Source: Arenibaculum pallidiluteum
GTDB lineage: Bacteria; Pseudomonadota; Alphaproteobacteria; Azospirillales; Azospirillaceae
DNA length: 64,000 nt
Assembly (NCBI RefSeq): GCF_017355985.1
Contig: NZ_JAFIQU010000025.1
Location: 1 to 64,000 of the forward strand
Direction of reading: 5' to 3'
Shown here piece after piece: positions 1 to 8,752 of the stretch. The notes beneath the pieces were generated by a model that saw only the letters and a list, made by a program, of their open reading frames with translations, was not told where the DNA came from and did no database searches. The number at the start of each line of letters is the position of its first letter. Within the stretch, counting starts at the first letter, position 1. The position numbers were made by a program, and so were the translations under genes.

Positions 1-88
1 CGTAGCCCCGGTACTCCAGCCGCCGCAAACCCTCCACCAGGAGAGGAGCCGCCTCGCCGTTGCCGATGATGCCGATGATGCCGCACAT
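1..88 (-). CDS. glmS: Glucosamine-6-phosphate synthase, N-terminal 29 residues (runs off the window)
   Basis: Partial gene whose 5' end is the only part inside the window. The translation begins [15 protein letters not shown] and continues [14 protein letters not shown], the signature of the class II glutamine amidotransferase domain of GlmS. Cys2 becomes the N-terminal nucleophile after Met removal, so the ATG at 86-88 is chosen although an in-frame ATG lies six codons upstream. GlmS makes glucosamine-6-phosphate from fructose-6-phosphate and glutamine, the first step to UDP-GlcNAc for peptidoglycan and LPS. The LRRLEYRGY stretch separates it from other MCGI-starting amidotransferases such as AsnB. 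No glmS ribozyme-like structure was noticed upstream. Confidence 0.9.
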   Translation of the reverse strand, partial: MCGIIGIIGNGEAAPLLVEGLRRLEYRGY

Positions 89-366
89 GATCGGGTTCTC
101 CGCCATCGCCTGTGCCGGCCCGTCCCGTCGGGCCGGGAAGAAAGAAAGTCTGCCACGAATCGAAAAGAAATCCCAAGGCGCCGGAGGCTGTCCACCCACG
201 GCGGACCCCACGCCCGGCTTAGTGCGAAAAGATTTCCGATCTTCTTGAGGGGTAGGTTCGACCGATCCCGCCTGATCGGCCTTGCGGATAAGGCGTTATC
301 TTTTCATACTGGACCAATAAGAAAATTCCTGCGCAGCAGGACGACGAGGATTTCCGGAGGGCGCTC

Positions 367-966
367 ATGTCCGGCAAGAGCGAAACGATCTACGGGACCG
401 ACGGCAACGACGTTATCAGGGCAGGGGGCGGCGACGACAACGTATACGCCGGTATGGGAGACGACGTGCTCCTGGGCGGAACGGGAAAGGACAGGCTGTT
501 CGGCGAGGAGGGCAACGATACGCTTCGTGGCGGAAGCACGGCCGATCACCTTGACGGAGGCCTGGGCGACGACCGGCTCTGCGGAGGAAGCGGCGACGAT
601 CTCCTGTACTTCTATTCCGGTCATGATGTCGTGACTGGTGGGTCCGGGCAGGACTATTTCATGATCAATGGCATCCGCCCCCAGACGCCCGGCAGCACGC
701 TCACGATCACCGACTACGAGATGGGAGAGGACTGGCTCTACATCACCGACTATCTCGAGGTTACCGGGGTCAATTCGATAAACAATGGCCACGACACCGA
801 GTTCGTGGTTTCGGATACGCTGCACGACGACAATCCGGGATCGCCTTACTCCATGATCCTTCGCGGCGTGTCGGTCGGCGAAATCCAGGAATATCTGGAA
901 CCGATCAACGGTGGCACCAGCCTCGCGCCCCTGTTCACGAATATGTTCGATATTCCCTGGTTCTGA
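367..966 (+). CDS. Small RTX (hemolysin-type calcium-binding repeat) protein
   Basis: A 199-residue protein. Residues 10-99 are ten back-to-back nonapeptides of the GGxGxDxLx type (for example GGSGDDLLY and GGLGDDRLC). In the family these bind Ca2+ in a parallel beta-roll. The remaining half lacks a domain I recognise and ends in a hydrophobic tail, PLFTNMFDIPWF, of the kind seen at type I secretion C-termini. There is no N-terminal signal peptide, which fits type I export. No ABC exporter, HlyD or TolC gene is adjacent, so export must use a transporter encoded elsewhere. A ggagg ribosome site lies 6 bases before the ATG. Function beyond a secreted calcium-binding protein is unknown. Confidence 0.85.
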   Translation: MSGKSETIYGTDGNDVIRAGGGDDNVYAGMGDDVLLGGTGKDRLFGEEGNDTLRGGSTADHLDGGLGDDRLCGGSGDDLLYFYSGHDVVTGGSGQDYFMINGIRPQTPGSTLTITDYEMGEDWLYITDYLEVTGVNSINNGHDTEFVVSDTLHDDNPGSPYSMILRGVSVGEIQEYLEPINGGTSLAPLFTNMFDIPWF

Positions 967-987
967 TCGAGGCTATCGGGAAGTCCG

Positions 988-1013
988 GCGATCCCCGGAC
1001 GACGGCGGATCGC
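988..1013. terminator. Inverted repeat between convergent genes, possible terminator
   Basis: GCGATCC at 988-994 pairs with GGATCGC at 1007-1013 across a 12-base loop, in the 78-base gap between the convergent RTX and LuxR genes. There is no clear T-run, so the terminator role is inferred from position only. Confidence 0.3.
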
Positions 1014-1044
1014 TGGCTCTCCGCTGCAGCGGCGTTGTGGCGGG

Positions 1045-1695
1045 TCAGCCGCCGCCGTTCTCGGTGAAGCCGTTGTTCAGCGCCCAGATCGCGGCCTGCG
1101 TCCGGTTCGAGACGCCGAGCTTGCGGAGCAGGCCCTTGAGGTGGACCTTGATGGTCGCCTCCGTGATCCCCAGCCGGTTCGCGATCTCCTTGTTGCTCTC
1201 GCCGGCGACGAGGCGGCGCAGGATCTCCCGCTCGCGCGGGGAGAGCCCCTTGCGGCCGCCACCCAGGGCGAGGGCGGCGGCCTCGCCGCGGCCCTGAACC
1301 AGGACCATCGCGAGCTGTGTCGGAAACACCTTCTCGCCCGTCATCACCAGGCGAAGCGACTGGATCAGCGCCTCCGGCGAGATGTCCTTGAACAGGCAGC
1401 CGTCCACGCCAGCCCGGAACGGCATCACCAGGGCCTGCGGGTCCGGCGAGGCCGAAAGGACCACGACCCGGGCGGATGGGAAGCGCCTGCGCAACGCGCC
1501 GATGCTGTCCTGGATATCGCCGGTCGCGTTCAGGTCGCAGAGCACGAGATCGACCGTCCTGGCCTTCATCTCGGCAGTTTCGGAGACCGTCGCCGCCTCG
1601 CCGACGACCTCCAGATCTCCCCCTGCCAGCAGCGCGCGCAGTCCTTGCCGGAACAGCTTGTTGGGGTCGATCAGGACAAGCGAGATGCTCAGCAT
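1045..1695 (-). CDS. NarL/FixJ-family response regulator (receiver + LuxR HTH)
   Basis: A 216-residue two-component response regulator. The receiver domain (about 1-120) has the acidic pocket Asp10 and likely phospho-acceptor Asp54 in the stretch LVLCDLN, with a Lys near 105 (CLFKDIS). A linker leads to a LuxR-type helix-turn-helix at about 150-210, with LSPREREILRRL and the recognition helix TEATIKVHLKGLLRKLGV. It is expected to be a cytoplasmic DNA-binding transcription factor. No sensor kinase gene is adjacent, so it is an orphan. The A+T-rich stretch at 1755-1785 upstream is a plausible promoter region. The regulon cannot be told from the sequence. Confidence 0.88.
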   Translation of the reverse strand: MLSISLVLIDPNKLFRQGLRALLAGGDLEVVGEAATVSETAEMKARTVDLVLCDLNATGDIQDSIGALRRRFPSARVVVLSASPDPQALVMPFRAGVDGCLFKDISPEALIQSLRLVMTGEKVFPTQLAMVLVQGRGEAAALALGGGRKGLSPREREILRRLVAGESNKEIANRLGITEATIKVHLKGLLRKLGVSNRTQAAIWALNNGFTENGGG

Positions 1696-1848
1696 CGGAA
1701 CCGCCTTGAGGACTGGAAAGGCTTCAATCCTCGCGCGAGCGGCACAACGCGGCCATACGACTTTTTAGAGTAATTCTATTTACCTTCGCGCTTCCCGGTC
1801 CGCGGCTCCTTCCGGGTCACCCTCCGGGGCATCTGCCGGGATGAGCGC

Positions 1849-3105
1849 TTACCCGCCGGCGAGCTGACCCTCGTATTCGGACCGGAAGCGCTGCAGGCTG
1901 CTCGCCACCACGGTCACCGCGCCGTCGATCAGTCCGCACCGGCCGCTGCCCGGAAGCAGGTCGCAGAGATGCTCGACCGCGTCCAGGTCGGCCCGGGTCG
2001 CGAGGCCGGTGTCGATCCGCTGCAGCAGATGGGCGAGCTGGTAGCTGCCGGTCTTGCAGGGCGGGCATTGTCCGCAGGATCCCGCCGCGAAGAAGTTCAC
2101 GTATTCCGCGACTTTGCGCACGATGCTCGTTCCTTCCGAGACGACGATCATGGCACCGGTGCCCAGGCGCGAGCCGCGCGCCCGCACGCTCTCGAAGTCC
2201 ATGGGCACGTCGAGCTCGTCGCGCGTCAGCAGCGTATTGGACGGCCCTCCCGTGAACACCGCCTTGAACTCCTTGCCGAGCAGCATGCCCCCGCCATGCA
2301 CGAAGATCAGCTCGGACAGCGGCGTGCCCATGGGCAGCTCGTACAGGCCTGGGCGCTGCACGTCGCCCGACAGCGAGAAGAGCTTGGTTCCCGCAGCGCC
2401 GTTCCGGCCGAGCCCGCGGTACCAGGCGGCGCCATGCCTGACGATGTGCGACACCGTGGCGAGCGTCTCGACGTTGTTGATCACCGTCGGATGCCCTCCG
2501 ACGCCCGAGGCGGCGGGGAAGGGAGGCTTGCGCCGCGGGAAGGGGAAGCCGCCCTCGACCGCCGAGACGACGGCGGTCTCCTCGCCACCGATATAGAGGC
2601 CGGGGCTGCGCATCGCCTCGAGGCGCAGGGGGCCCCCCACGGCCGCCCCGACGGCGGCCAGCAGCGGATGTTCCTGCCATTGGGCCACGGCCTTCGCGAC
2701 GGCGTCGAAAGCCCCGCGCGCATGGGGATTGACATAGAGCACGACCCGGCGCGCGCGGATCGCCAGCCCGGCGATCAGGGCGCCCTCGATCACTTGGTGG
2801 GGCGTCTCGCGCAGCAGGAAGACGTCCTTGAATGTGCCGGGCTCGTCCTCGTTTCCGTTGCAGACGACGACCTTCTCGGGGTCGGGCTCGGCCGCCGCCG
2901 CAGCCCATTTGCGGAAGGTCGGGAAGCCCGCGCCGCCGAGGCCGCGCAGCCCTGCCGCCTCCATCAGCGAGATCAGGCCGGACGGGGTCTCGAGGGCGAG
3001 GCGAAGGCCGAGACCGCCGCTGCCGGAGAGCCAGGCATCGAGATCCGCTCCGACGCGGTGCTCGGGTGCCGTCAGCACGAGGTTTGTCGTCATTTCGGGT
3101 GCCAT
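1849..3105 (-). CDS. NuoF-like FMN/NAD(P)H-binding diaphorase subunit
   Basis: A 418-residue protein resembling the 51-kDa subunit of complex I (NuoF), HoxF and FdsB. It has the FMN loop GLRGLGGAGFP (about 52-62), the NAD/FMN region CNGNEDEPGTFKD (about 82-94), GLYIGGEETAVVSAVEG, and HPTVINNVETLATV. The C-terminal 4Fe-4S motif is SCGQCPPC plus a fourth Cys in GRCGLID, about residues 342-390. NuoF itself has CGQCTPCR. Its likely role is electron transfer between NAD(P)H and the partner iron-sulfur protein. Its ATG overlaps the stop codon of the flavoprotein gene (TGATG), so the two are translationally coupled. No other complex I genes are nearby, so it is not part of a nuo operon. A start at MTTN, five codons later, is also possible. 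Confidence 0.88.
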   Translation of the reverse strand: MAPEMTTNLVLTAPEHRVGADLDAWLSGSGGLGLRLALETPSGLISLMEAAGLRGLGGAGFPTFRKWAAAAAEPDPEKVVVCNGNEDEPGTFKDVFLLRETPHQVIEGALIAGLAIRARRVVLYVNPHARGAFDAVAKAVAQWQEHPLLAAVGAAVGGPLRLEAMRSPGLYIGGEETAVVSAVEGGFPFPRRKPPFPAASGVGGHPTVINNVETLATVSHIVRHGAAWYRGLGRNGAAGTKLFSLSGDVQRPGLYELPMGTPLSELIFVHGGGMLLGKEFKAVFTGGPSNTLLTRDELDVPMDFESVRARGSRLGTGAMIVVSEGTSIVRKVAEYVNFFAAGSCGQCPPCKTGSYQLAHLLQRIDTGLATRADLDAVEHLCDLLPGSGRCGLIDGAVTVVASSLQRFRSEYEGQLAGG

Positions 3106-4778
3106 CAGAGGACCTGCAGGGCGGCTTCGAGGGATCGGGCCGACAGGTCGGACCGGCCGAGGGCCCGGTCGGCCGCGAGGTCGAAGCCCGCGATTGGGGG
3201 GAACAGGACCGGCGCCTTCACGTCGAGCGGCAGGCCGGCCGCCACCAGCGCCCGGCGCCATTCCTGGACATGGCCGAGATTGGCCCTTCCGCTCGGCCTG
3301 ACGGGCTGGAAGGCGGCAGCGGCGGCCCCGGCCCGGCGTCCGAAGCCGACGAGTTCGAGCAGCGCATTGCCCATCAGCCGGTTGCGGCCGTGGATCCCGC
3401 CCGAGACCTCGCCCGCGCAATAGAGGCCGGGCACCTCCGTTCCGCCGTCGGTGCCGATCGCGATGCCGCCGTTCTGGTAGTGCAGCGTCGGATAGACGGG
3501 GACGGGCTCGCGCGCCGGGTCGATCCCGGCCTTGTGGGCGAGGTGGCACAGCGTGACCAGGGTCGTCTTCAGGATCCCCGGCCTCGCCCGCTCCAGCGCC
3601 GGCGTGTCCAGCAGGACGCCGACGCATCCGTCGCGCAGCACGCCGCGTCCCTCGCCGCATTCGCGCAGGATCGCCGCGGCGACGACGTCGCGCGGCGACA
3701 GCTCGTCGACGAAGCGATGGCCGTGTCCGTTGACCAGCGTCGCGCCCAGCGAGCGCGCCGCCTCGCTGATGAGCTGTCCGCGCAGCGCCGGCGGCCAGGC
3801 GATGCCGGTCGGATGGTACTGGAAGCTGTCGGGCTCGCGCAGCCTCGCCCCCATGCGGTAGGCGAGCACCAGCCCGTCCGCCGTGGCGCCGAGATGGTTG
3901 GAGGTCGGGAAGCCGTTGAGGTGCAGCCGCCCGGCGCCGCCCGTCGCCATCACCACGGAGCGCGCACGGATCAGCACGAAGCGGTGGAGGTGCAGGCTGT
4001 AGATCACGGCGCCGACGCATCCCCCGGTCTCGTCGGAAAGCAGCTCGACCACCGGGGAGCGGTTCCAGACGGTGATGCGCGGATGCAGGCCCGCGGCCTC
4101 GCGCAGAACCCGCATCATCTCGAGGCCGGTGACGTCGCGGAACGACAGGATGCGGGGGACCCGGGTGCCGCCGGCGCGCTTGCGCCGCAGCCGGCCGGAC
4201 GGGCCCTGGCCCTCCTCCATGTCGAAGGTCATGCCGCGCTCGATCAGCCAGCGCACCGAGGCCGGGCCGTCGCCCACCAGGGCCGCGACCAGGGCGCGGT
4301 CGCCCGCCATCTGCCCGCCACGGAGCGTGTCCTCGAAATGGGTCTGGAGCGAATCCTCGGCGCCGACGGCGCACTGGATTCCGCCCTCGGCCATGACCGT
4401 GTTGCTGTCGCCGAGGCCGAGCTTCGTCGTCAGCAGGACCTTGGCGCCAGCCTCGGCCGCCGTCAGCGCGGCAATGCAGCCGGCACCGCCGCCCCCGATC
4501 ACCAGCACCTCGGTGGAGACGGTGGCGCAGCCGGCGATGTCGATGTCGTCGATCAGCGCGTCGGCCTGCAGCAGATCGGCAAGGGCGGCCGGGCAATCCT
4601 GCCCGGCGCTGGCGCCCACCGCCAGGCGGCGCGGGCCGCCCGCGCTGTGGTCGGGATGCCAGTGCCGCAGCAGGGGCTGCGCGTCCGTGATGGCGGGCGG
4701 CGGCGCGCTGCCGCCGTCGAGCGCGGCGATGGCCTCGCTCCAGGGAATGCCCGCCGCGGGGATCTCTGTCGGGTTCAT
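3105..4778 (-). CDS. SdhA/FrdA/NadB-type FAD-dependent oxidoreductase
   Basis: A 557-residue flavoprotein of the succinate dehydrogenase/fumarate reductase class. It carries an unusual N-terminal extension of about 85 residues. The FAD motif VLVIGGGGAG lies at about 91-100. Family substrate-site elements are present: FQYHPTGI, a PRDVVAAAI segment with the catalytic-type Arg, and IHGRNRLMGNALLELVGFGR near the C-terminus. The segment SNTVMAEGG replaces the SdhA SHTVxAxGG, so the His that binds FAD covalently in SdhA is Asn and the flavin is probably non-covalent. No membrane-anchor subunit is encoded nearby. Overlaps of 4 bp with the upstream gene and 1 bp with the downstream gene point to a stoichiometric complex. 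The substrate is probably a dicarboxylate such as fumarate or succinate, by inference only. Confidence 0.88.
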   Translation of the reverse strand: MNPTEIPAAGIPWSEAIAALDGGSAPPPAITDAQPLLRHWHPDHSAGGPRRLAVGASAGQDCPAALADLLQADALIDDIDIAGCATVSTEVLVIGGGGAGCIAALTAAEAGAKVLLTTKLGLGDSNTVMAEGGIQCAVGAEDSLQTHFEDTLRGGQMAGDRALVAALVGDGPASVRWLIERGMTFDMEEGQGPSGRLRRKRAGGTRVPRILSFRDVTGLEMMRVLREAAGLHPRITVWNRSPVVELLSDETGGCVGAVIYSLHLHRFVLIRARSVVMATGGAGRLHLNGFPTSNHLGATADGLVLAYRMGARLREPDSFQYHPTGIAWPPALRGQLISEAARSLGATLVNGHGHRFVDELSPRDVVAAAILRECGEGRGVLRDGCVGVLLDTPALERARPGILKTTLVTLCHLAHKAGIDPAREPVPVYPTLHYQNGGIAIGTDGGTEVPGLYCAGEVSGGIHGRNRLMGNALLELVGFGRRAGAAAAAFQPVRPSGRANLGHVQEWRRALVAAGLPLDVKAPVLFPPIAGFDLAADRALGRSDLSARSLEAALQVL

Positions 4779-5413
4779 GGCTGCTTGTCCGTGCAGGCGT
4801 CGGCGTCGATGGTCATGGCGCCCGAGGTGATCTCGTGCAGGCGGCGGATCAGGTCCGCGGGCCGCTGCGTCCCAGCCGCGGCGAGGCGCCGCGCGAACAG
4901 GCCGAGATGGTTGGGCGCGATGTGCTCGGGGCAGGCGGCGACGCACAGGTTGCACATAACGCAGAGGTCGAAGACGGCCGCGGCGCCGGCGATGTCCCCC
5001 GAGGCCGCGAGGTTCACGCCCTTCTGCACCTCCAGCCCCTTCGGGCAGGCCCGGTCGCAGCCCGAGCAGTGGCGGCAGCGGACCGCCTCGGGGAACACCG
5101 CGAGCACGCGCTCGTAGGCGGTCCAGCCGTCCACCAGGTCAGTCTCTGAATAGGCGTGGGGGCGGCGCGGCGCGACGCGGTCCAGGAAGCTGACCTGCAT
5201 GCCGTCCTCGACCGGCGTCTCGCAGGCGAGGGCCGTTCGCACCTCGGGCTCGCCGGTGCGGCGCACCAGCGCGCGGCAGGCACCGCAGACGCCTTGCCCC
5301 ATGCAGCCGACATTGGTGGTGAGCGCGATCCCGGCGGTGGCCGCGGCGAGCACGATGGTCGTCCCCTCCGGCACGCTCGCAGGGCGCCCGTCGATCGTCA
5401 GATTGACCATCAC
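4775..5413 (-). CDS. Iron-sulfur protein with 2Fe-2S domain and two 4Fe-4S motifs
   Basis: A 212-residue electron-transfer protein, first gene of the three-gene operon. Residues 1-85 form a 2Fe-2S ferredoxin-like fold with Cys in GCMGQGVCGAC and a later ALACE. The spacing is C-x5-C-x2-C rather than the usual plant-type C-x4-C-x2-C. The second half has two complete 4Fe-4S motifs, CRHCSGCDRACP and CVMCNLCVAACP (each C-x2-C-x2-C-x3-CP), as in SdhB/GlpC-type subunits. It would wire the NuoF-like diaphorase to the flavoprotein. No export signal or membrane segment is seen, so it is cytoplasmic. Two adjacent ATGs compete as start. Confidence 0.87.
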   Translation of the reverse strand: MMVNLTIDGRPASVPEGTTIVLAAATAGIALTTNVGCMGQGVCGACRALVRRTGEPEVRTALACETPVEDGMQVSFLDRVAPRRPHAYSETDLVDGWTAYERVLAVFPEAVRCRHCSGCDRACPKGLEVQKGVNLAASGDIAGAAAVFDLCVMCNLCVAACPEHIAPNHLGLFARRLAAAGTQRPADLIRRLHEITSGAMTIDADACTDKQP

Positions 5414-5513
5414 AGCTCCGTTCAGGACAGGTTTGTTTCTCGGCCCCGGAAAATAATCCCCGGATCCGGCCAGGCCTTGAGGGAGATCAAACCACGACGA
5501 TTCGAGCGCGATT

Positions 5514-5538
5514 TGCGTCGACTTTGATGTGCGTCAAC
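5514..5538. promoter_or_regulatory. Direct repeat in a divergent promoter region
   Basis: TGCGTCGAC (5514-5522) is repeated as TGCGTCAAC (5530-5538), 16 bases apart, between the divergent redox operon and the DASS permease. It could bind a shared regulator. No regulator gene is adjacent, so this is a weak inference. Confidence 0.3.
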
Positions 5539-5660
5539 GACGTCCTGCCTGGCCTGCGCAAGGCTTTCGGAAATTGGAAGAACATCTTGCGAAAGAGCCC
5601 GCCTGACTCTGGATGGATGGGCCCGCGCAACTTGGGTTCCCTGAATCTCAGGAGGCGAAA

Positions 5661-7154
5661 GTGGTCAGTGTCAGAATTGATGCGCCGGAACGTCAATCCC
5701 GATGGCGCGCAGCGATCCTGCCGATGCTGCCAATCCTGCTGGCAGCCACGATCGCCGTCCTGCCGGCGCCCGAAGGGCTCTCCCAGCACGCCTGGTACTA
5801 CGTCGCGATCTTCGCCGGCGTCATCGCCGGGCTGATCATCGAGCCGATCCCGGCCGCAGCGGTCGGCCTGACCGGCGTCGCCATCGTGGCTGCCCTGTCG
5901 CGCTTCGTGTTCTTCTCGCCCGAACAGCTCGCGAAGCCCGACTTCAACGCGACCTCGGCTGCGATCTCCTGGGCACTGTCGGGCTTCTCCAACGCGACGG
6001 TCTGGCTGATCTTCGCCGCCTTCATCTTCTCCCTGGGCTACGAGAAGACAGGGCTGGGCCGGCGCCTGTCGCTGCTGCTGGTCCGCGGCCTGGGTGGCCG
6101 CACCGTGTCCCTGGGCTATGCGGTGATGCTCGCCGATCTCGTCCTGGCCCCGTTCACCCCGTCGAACACGGCACGCAGCGGCGGAACGATCTATCCCATC
6201 ATCAAGCACCTGCCGAGCCTCTACGGCTCGCAGCCCAAGGATCCAAGCGCGCGCCGCATCGGCAGCTATCTGATGTGGGTTGCGATCATGTCGACCTGCG
6301 TCACCAGCTCGCTGTTCCTGACCGGTCTCGCGCCGAACCTGCTGGCGGTCGAACTCGTGCGCAAGACCGCCAATGTGTCGCTGGACTGGACGACCTGGTT
6401 CGTCGCCTTCCTGCCGGTCGGCGTCATCCTGCTGGCGGCGACGCCGCTGCTCGCCCTCGTCCTCTACCCGCCGGAGGTCCGGCGGAGCCCGGAGGTGCCG
6501 GTCTGGGCGGCCGGCGAGCTGCGCAAGCTCGGCCCGCTCGGGCGCGGCGAGATCATGCTGGCCGCACTGGTGGCGCTGGCCCTCGCCCTGTGGATCTTCG
6601 GGACTGCCTATGTCGACCCGGCGCTGGCCGCCATTCTGGTGGTCGTGATGCTGGTCGTCACCGGGACGGTCACCTGGGACGATGTGATGGCCAAGAAGAA
6701 CGCCTGGAACACACTGGTCTGGTTCGGCACCCTCGTGCCCCTGGCCGGCGGCCTTGCCCAGGTGGGTGTGGTCAAATGGGCGGCCGGCCTGATCGGGACC
6801 TCGCTTGCCGGCGTGCCCGTGATCCCCGCCATGGTGGCTCTGGTGGCCAGCTTCTTCCTGCTGCACTACCTGTTCGCGAGCGTCACGGCCCATGTCACGG
6901 CCCTGCTGCCGGTGATGCTGACGGTCGCCGCGGGCATCCCGGGCATGCCCCTGGAGACGGTGGCGCTGCTGCTCTGCCTGAGCCTCGGCATCATGGGCGC
7001 GATCTCGCCGTTCGCCACGGGTCCGAGCCCGATCTACGCCGGCAGCGGCTATCTGCCCTCGGCCGATTACTGGCGCCTGGGCGCGATCTTCGGGGCGATC
7101 TACCTGGTGGTGTTCCTGGCCGTCGGCGTGCCCTGGGTCCTGCTGATCCAGTAG
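5661..7154 (+). CDS. DASS-family (SLC13-like) anion permease
   Basis: A 497-residue inner-membrane transporter with about 12 hydrophobic segments. It shows family sequences such as LAPFTPSNTARSGGTIYPI, ALSGFSNATVWLIFAAFIFS and GAISPFATGPSPIYAGSGY, as in the divalent anion:Na+ symporter family of 2-oxoglutarate/malate and citrate/succinate carriers. The GTG at 5661 is preferred because AGGAGG (5650-5655) lies 5 bases upstream. An ATG 48 bases earlier has no ribosome site. The gene is divergent from the flavoprotein operon, which suggests import or exchange of a di- or tricarboxylate used by that complex. Substrate and coupling ion cannot be read from the sequence. Confidence 0.87.
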   Translation: MVSVRIDAPERQSRWRAAILPMLPILLAATIAVLPAPEGLSQHAWYYVAIFAGVIAGLIIEPIPAAAVGLTGVAIVAALSRFVFFSPEQLAKPDFNATSAAISWALSGFSNATVWLIFAAFIFSLGYEKTGLGRRLSLLLVRGLGGRTVSLGYAVMLADLVLAPFTPSNTARSGGTIYPIIKHLPSLYGSQPKDPSARRIGSYLMWVAIMSTCVTSSLFLTGLAPNLLAVELVRKTANVSLDWTTWFVAFLPVGVILLAATPLLALVLYPPEVRRSPEVPVWAAGELRKLGPLGRGEIMLAALVALALALWIFGTAYVDPALAAILVVVMLVVTGTVTWDDVMAKKNAWNTLVWFGTLVPLAGGLAQVGVVKWAAGLIGTSLAGVPVIPAMVALVASFFLLHYLFASVTAHVTALLPVMLTVAAGIPGMPLETVALLLCLSLGIMGAISPFATGPSPIYAGSGYLPSADYWRLGAIFGAIYLVVFLAVGVPWVLLIQ

Positions 7155-7183
7155 GCCCCGGTCCAGCCGCAGCCGGGCAGCAA

Positions 7184-7215
7184 AGGGGCCGCATCGCAGG
7201 CGCGATGCGGCCTCT
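7184..7215 (+). terminator. Terminator-like hairpin after the DASS permease
   Basis: A perfect 11-bp stem, GGCCGCATCGC (7187-7197) with GCGATGCGGCC (7202-7212), closes a 4-base loop. It can be extended by three more pairs. It starts 30 bases after the permease stop codon. The following bases are only mildly T-rich. Confidence 0.6.
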
Positions 7216-7363
7216 CCTCGTTCCACGGCCCTCATACCCCTAGGGCATAGCCGCACGGGAAGTGCAGATCCCATCCGCCCGGCACTGTTAGCGTCGGGTG
7301 GATGCCGCCCTCACAGTCCGGCCGCGCAGCCGCGGCCTGAACTCAACCAGAGGAACGACGAGC

Positions 7364-8245
7364 ATGTCCGATGCCAACGCAAAGCGATCCGGCACCTTCA
7401 GGATCGGCGGTGAGCTGGAGGTCAACCGCCTGGGCTTCGGCGCCATGCGCATCACCGGCTCCGGGGTCTGGGGCGAGCCTGCGGACCGGCCCGAGGCGCT
7501 TCGCACGCTGCGGCGGCTGCCGGCTCTCGGCGTGAACTTCATCGACACCGCGGATTCCTATGGGCCCGACGTGTCCGAAGAGCTGATCCGCGAGGCTCTC
7601 CATCCTTTTTCCGGCATCACTGTCGCGACCAAGGCCGGCCTCACGCGGACCGGGCCCGACAAGTGGACGCCGCTGGGACGGCCGGACTACCTGATCCAGC
7701 AGGCCTACCGGAGCCGGCGCAAGCTCGGGGTCGAGCGGATCGATCTGTGGCAGCTCCACCGGATCGACCAGACGGTTCCGCGGGACGAGCAGTTCGGCGC
7801 CATCCGGACGCTCCTGGACGACGGCGTGATCCGGCATGCGGGTCTCAGCGAGGTCTCGGTCGCCGACATCGAGGCGGCCTCCAAGGTCTTCAAGGTCGCC
7901 ACCGTGCAGAACCGCTACAACCTCGTCGACCGCGGCAGCGAGGAGGTTCTCGATTACTGCGCGCGGAACGGGATCGGCTTCATCCCCTGGTACCCGCTCG
8001 CCGCCGGCGACCTCGCCAAGCCGGGATCCCTGCTCGACACCATCGCCAGGCGCCACGGCGCGGCTCCCAGCCAGATCGCGCTCGCCTGGGTGCTCAGGCG
8101 CAGCCCCGTGATGCTGCCGATCCCCGGCACGTCGAAGGTCGCGCATCTCGACGAGAACATCGCCGCGGCTGCCATCGCGCTGAGCGACGAGGAGTTCGCG
8201 GAACTCGACCGTGCAGGCGGGGACGAGTTCCGCCGCCGCGGCTGA
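7364..8245 (+). CDS. Aldo/keto reductase
   Basis: A 293-residue NAD(P)H-dependent oxidoreductase of the AKR TIM-barrel family. The catalytic tetrad is visible: Asp61 and Tyr66 in FIDTADSYG, Lys90 in VATKAG and His132 in WQLHRID. The C-terminal cofactor segment [18 protein letters not shown] is typical. The length is slightly short for the family. ATG 7364 is chosen because homology starts just after it and upstream in-frame sequence has no family character. It stands alone between a terminator hairpin and a decayed gene. The substrate is unknown; these enzymes reduce aldehydes or ketones in the cytoplasm. Confidence 0.88.
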   Translation: MSDANAKRSGTFRIGGELEVNRLGFGAMRITGSGVWGEPADRPEALRTLRRLPALGVNFIDTADSYGPDVSEELIREALHPFSGITVATKAGLTRTGPDKWTPLGRPDYLIQQAYRSRRKLGVERIDLWQLHRIDQTVPRDEQFGAIRTLLDDGVIRHAGLSEVSVADIEAASKVFKVATVQNRYNLVDRGSEEVLDYCARNGIGFIPWYPLAAGDLAKPGSLLDTIARRHGAAPSQIALAWVLRRSPVMLPIPGTSKVAHLDENIAAAAIALSDEEFAELDRAGGDEFRRRG

Positions 8246-8379
8246 GACGCCGGCGCGGCGACTGCCGCCGCGCCGCGGCGACAGCGAACCCGTCATTGCC
8301 GCCGCGCCGTGCCCGTCCGTGCGGGCGGCGCCTTCGAGCCGATCGCGGCGCCCAGGACGGAACCATCGAGTTCTGCGGC

Positions 8380-8752
8380 ATGGTCGAGGGCGGACGAGCG
8401 GCCTCGGCCCCGACATCCTGGCGCGCATGCCGCGGACGCCCGTGGTCACCCATGCCCGTGGCTTGACGGGGCGCCGCCTCGACGGGGGCTGATCCGGAAG
8501 CCTCATCCTATGTCGGCGCCGGGAAGCGGATCCTGAGTGTCTTCGCCCTGGAAGACCATGCCCGCCGAAAATGCCCGTCGAGGACGTCATGCGCTACGAT
8601 GTCCTGCTCGTCGATCGCGTCGACGGCGAACCCATCGCGATTCGGAACATGAGACCCTATCTGGTAATCTATCCGCTCGACGCGCATTTCGAGCTGAGGA
8701 ACGATCAGTACTTCGCCCGCAGCGTCTGGCAGGTGGTCTCCATCAGGGTGAA

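Noticed and set aside
89..366. Possible glmS ribozyme or riboswitch upstream of glmS
   Set aside because: No matching core structure seen, and this control is known from Gram-positive bacteria rather than alphaproteobacteria.
1849..3105. Reading the NuoF-like gene as part of a complex I operon
   Set aside because: No other nuo gene is near; the partners are an SdhA-like flavoprotein and a ferredoxin-type protein.
2832..5117. Plus-strand frame of about 760 codons opposite the redox operon
   Set aside because: Arg/His/Ala-rich with no family pattern; the minus-strand genes have full FAD and iron-sulfur motifs.
5487..7274. Long minus-strand frame of about 595 codons over the DASS permease
   Set aside because: The + strand shows clear family motifs and a good ribosome site; the opposite frame is His/Gln/Asp/Arg-rich with no motif, a normal GC-rich shadow.
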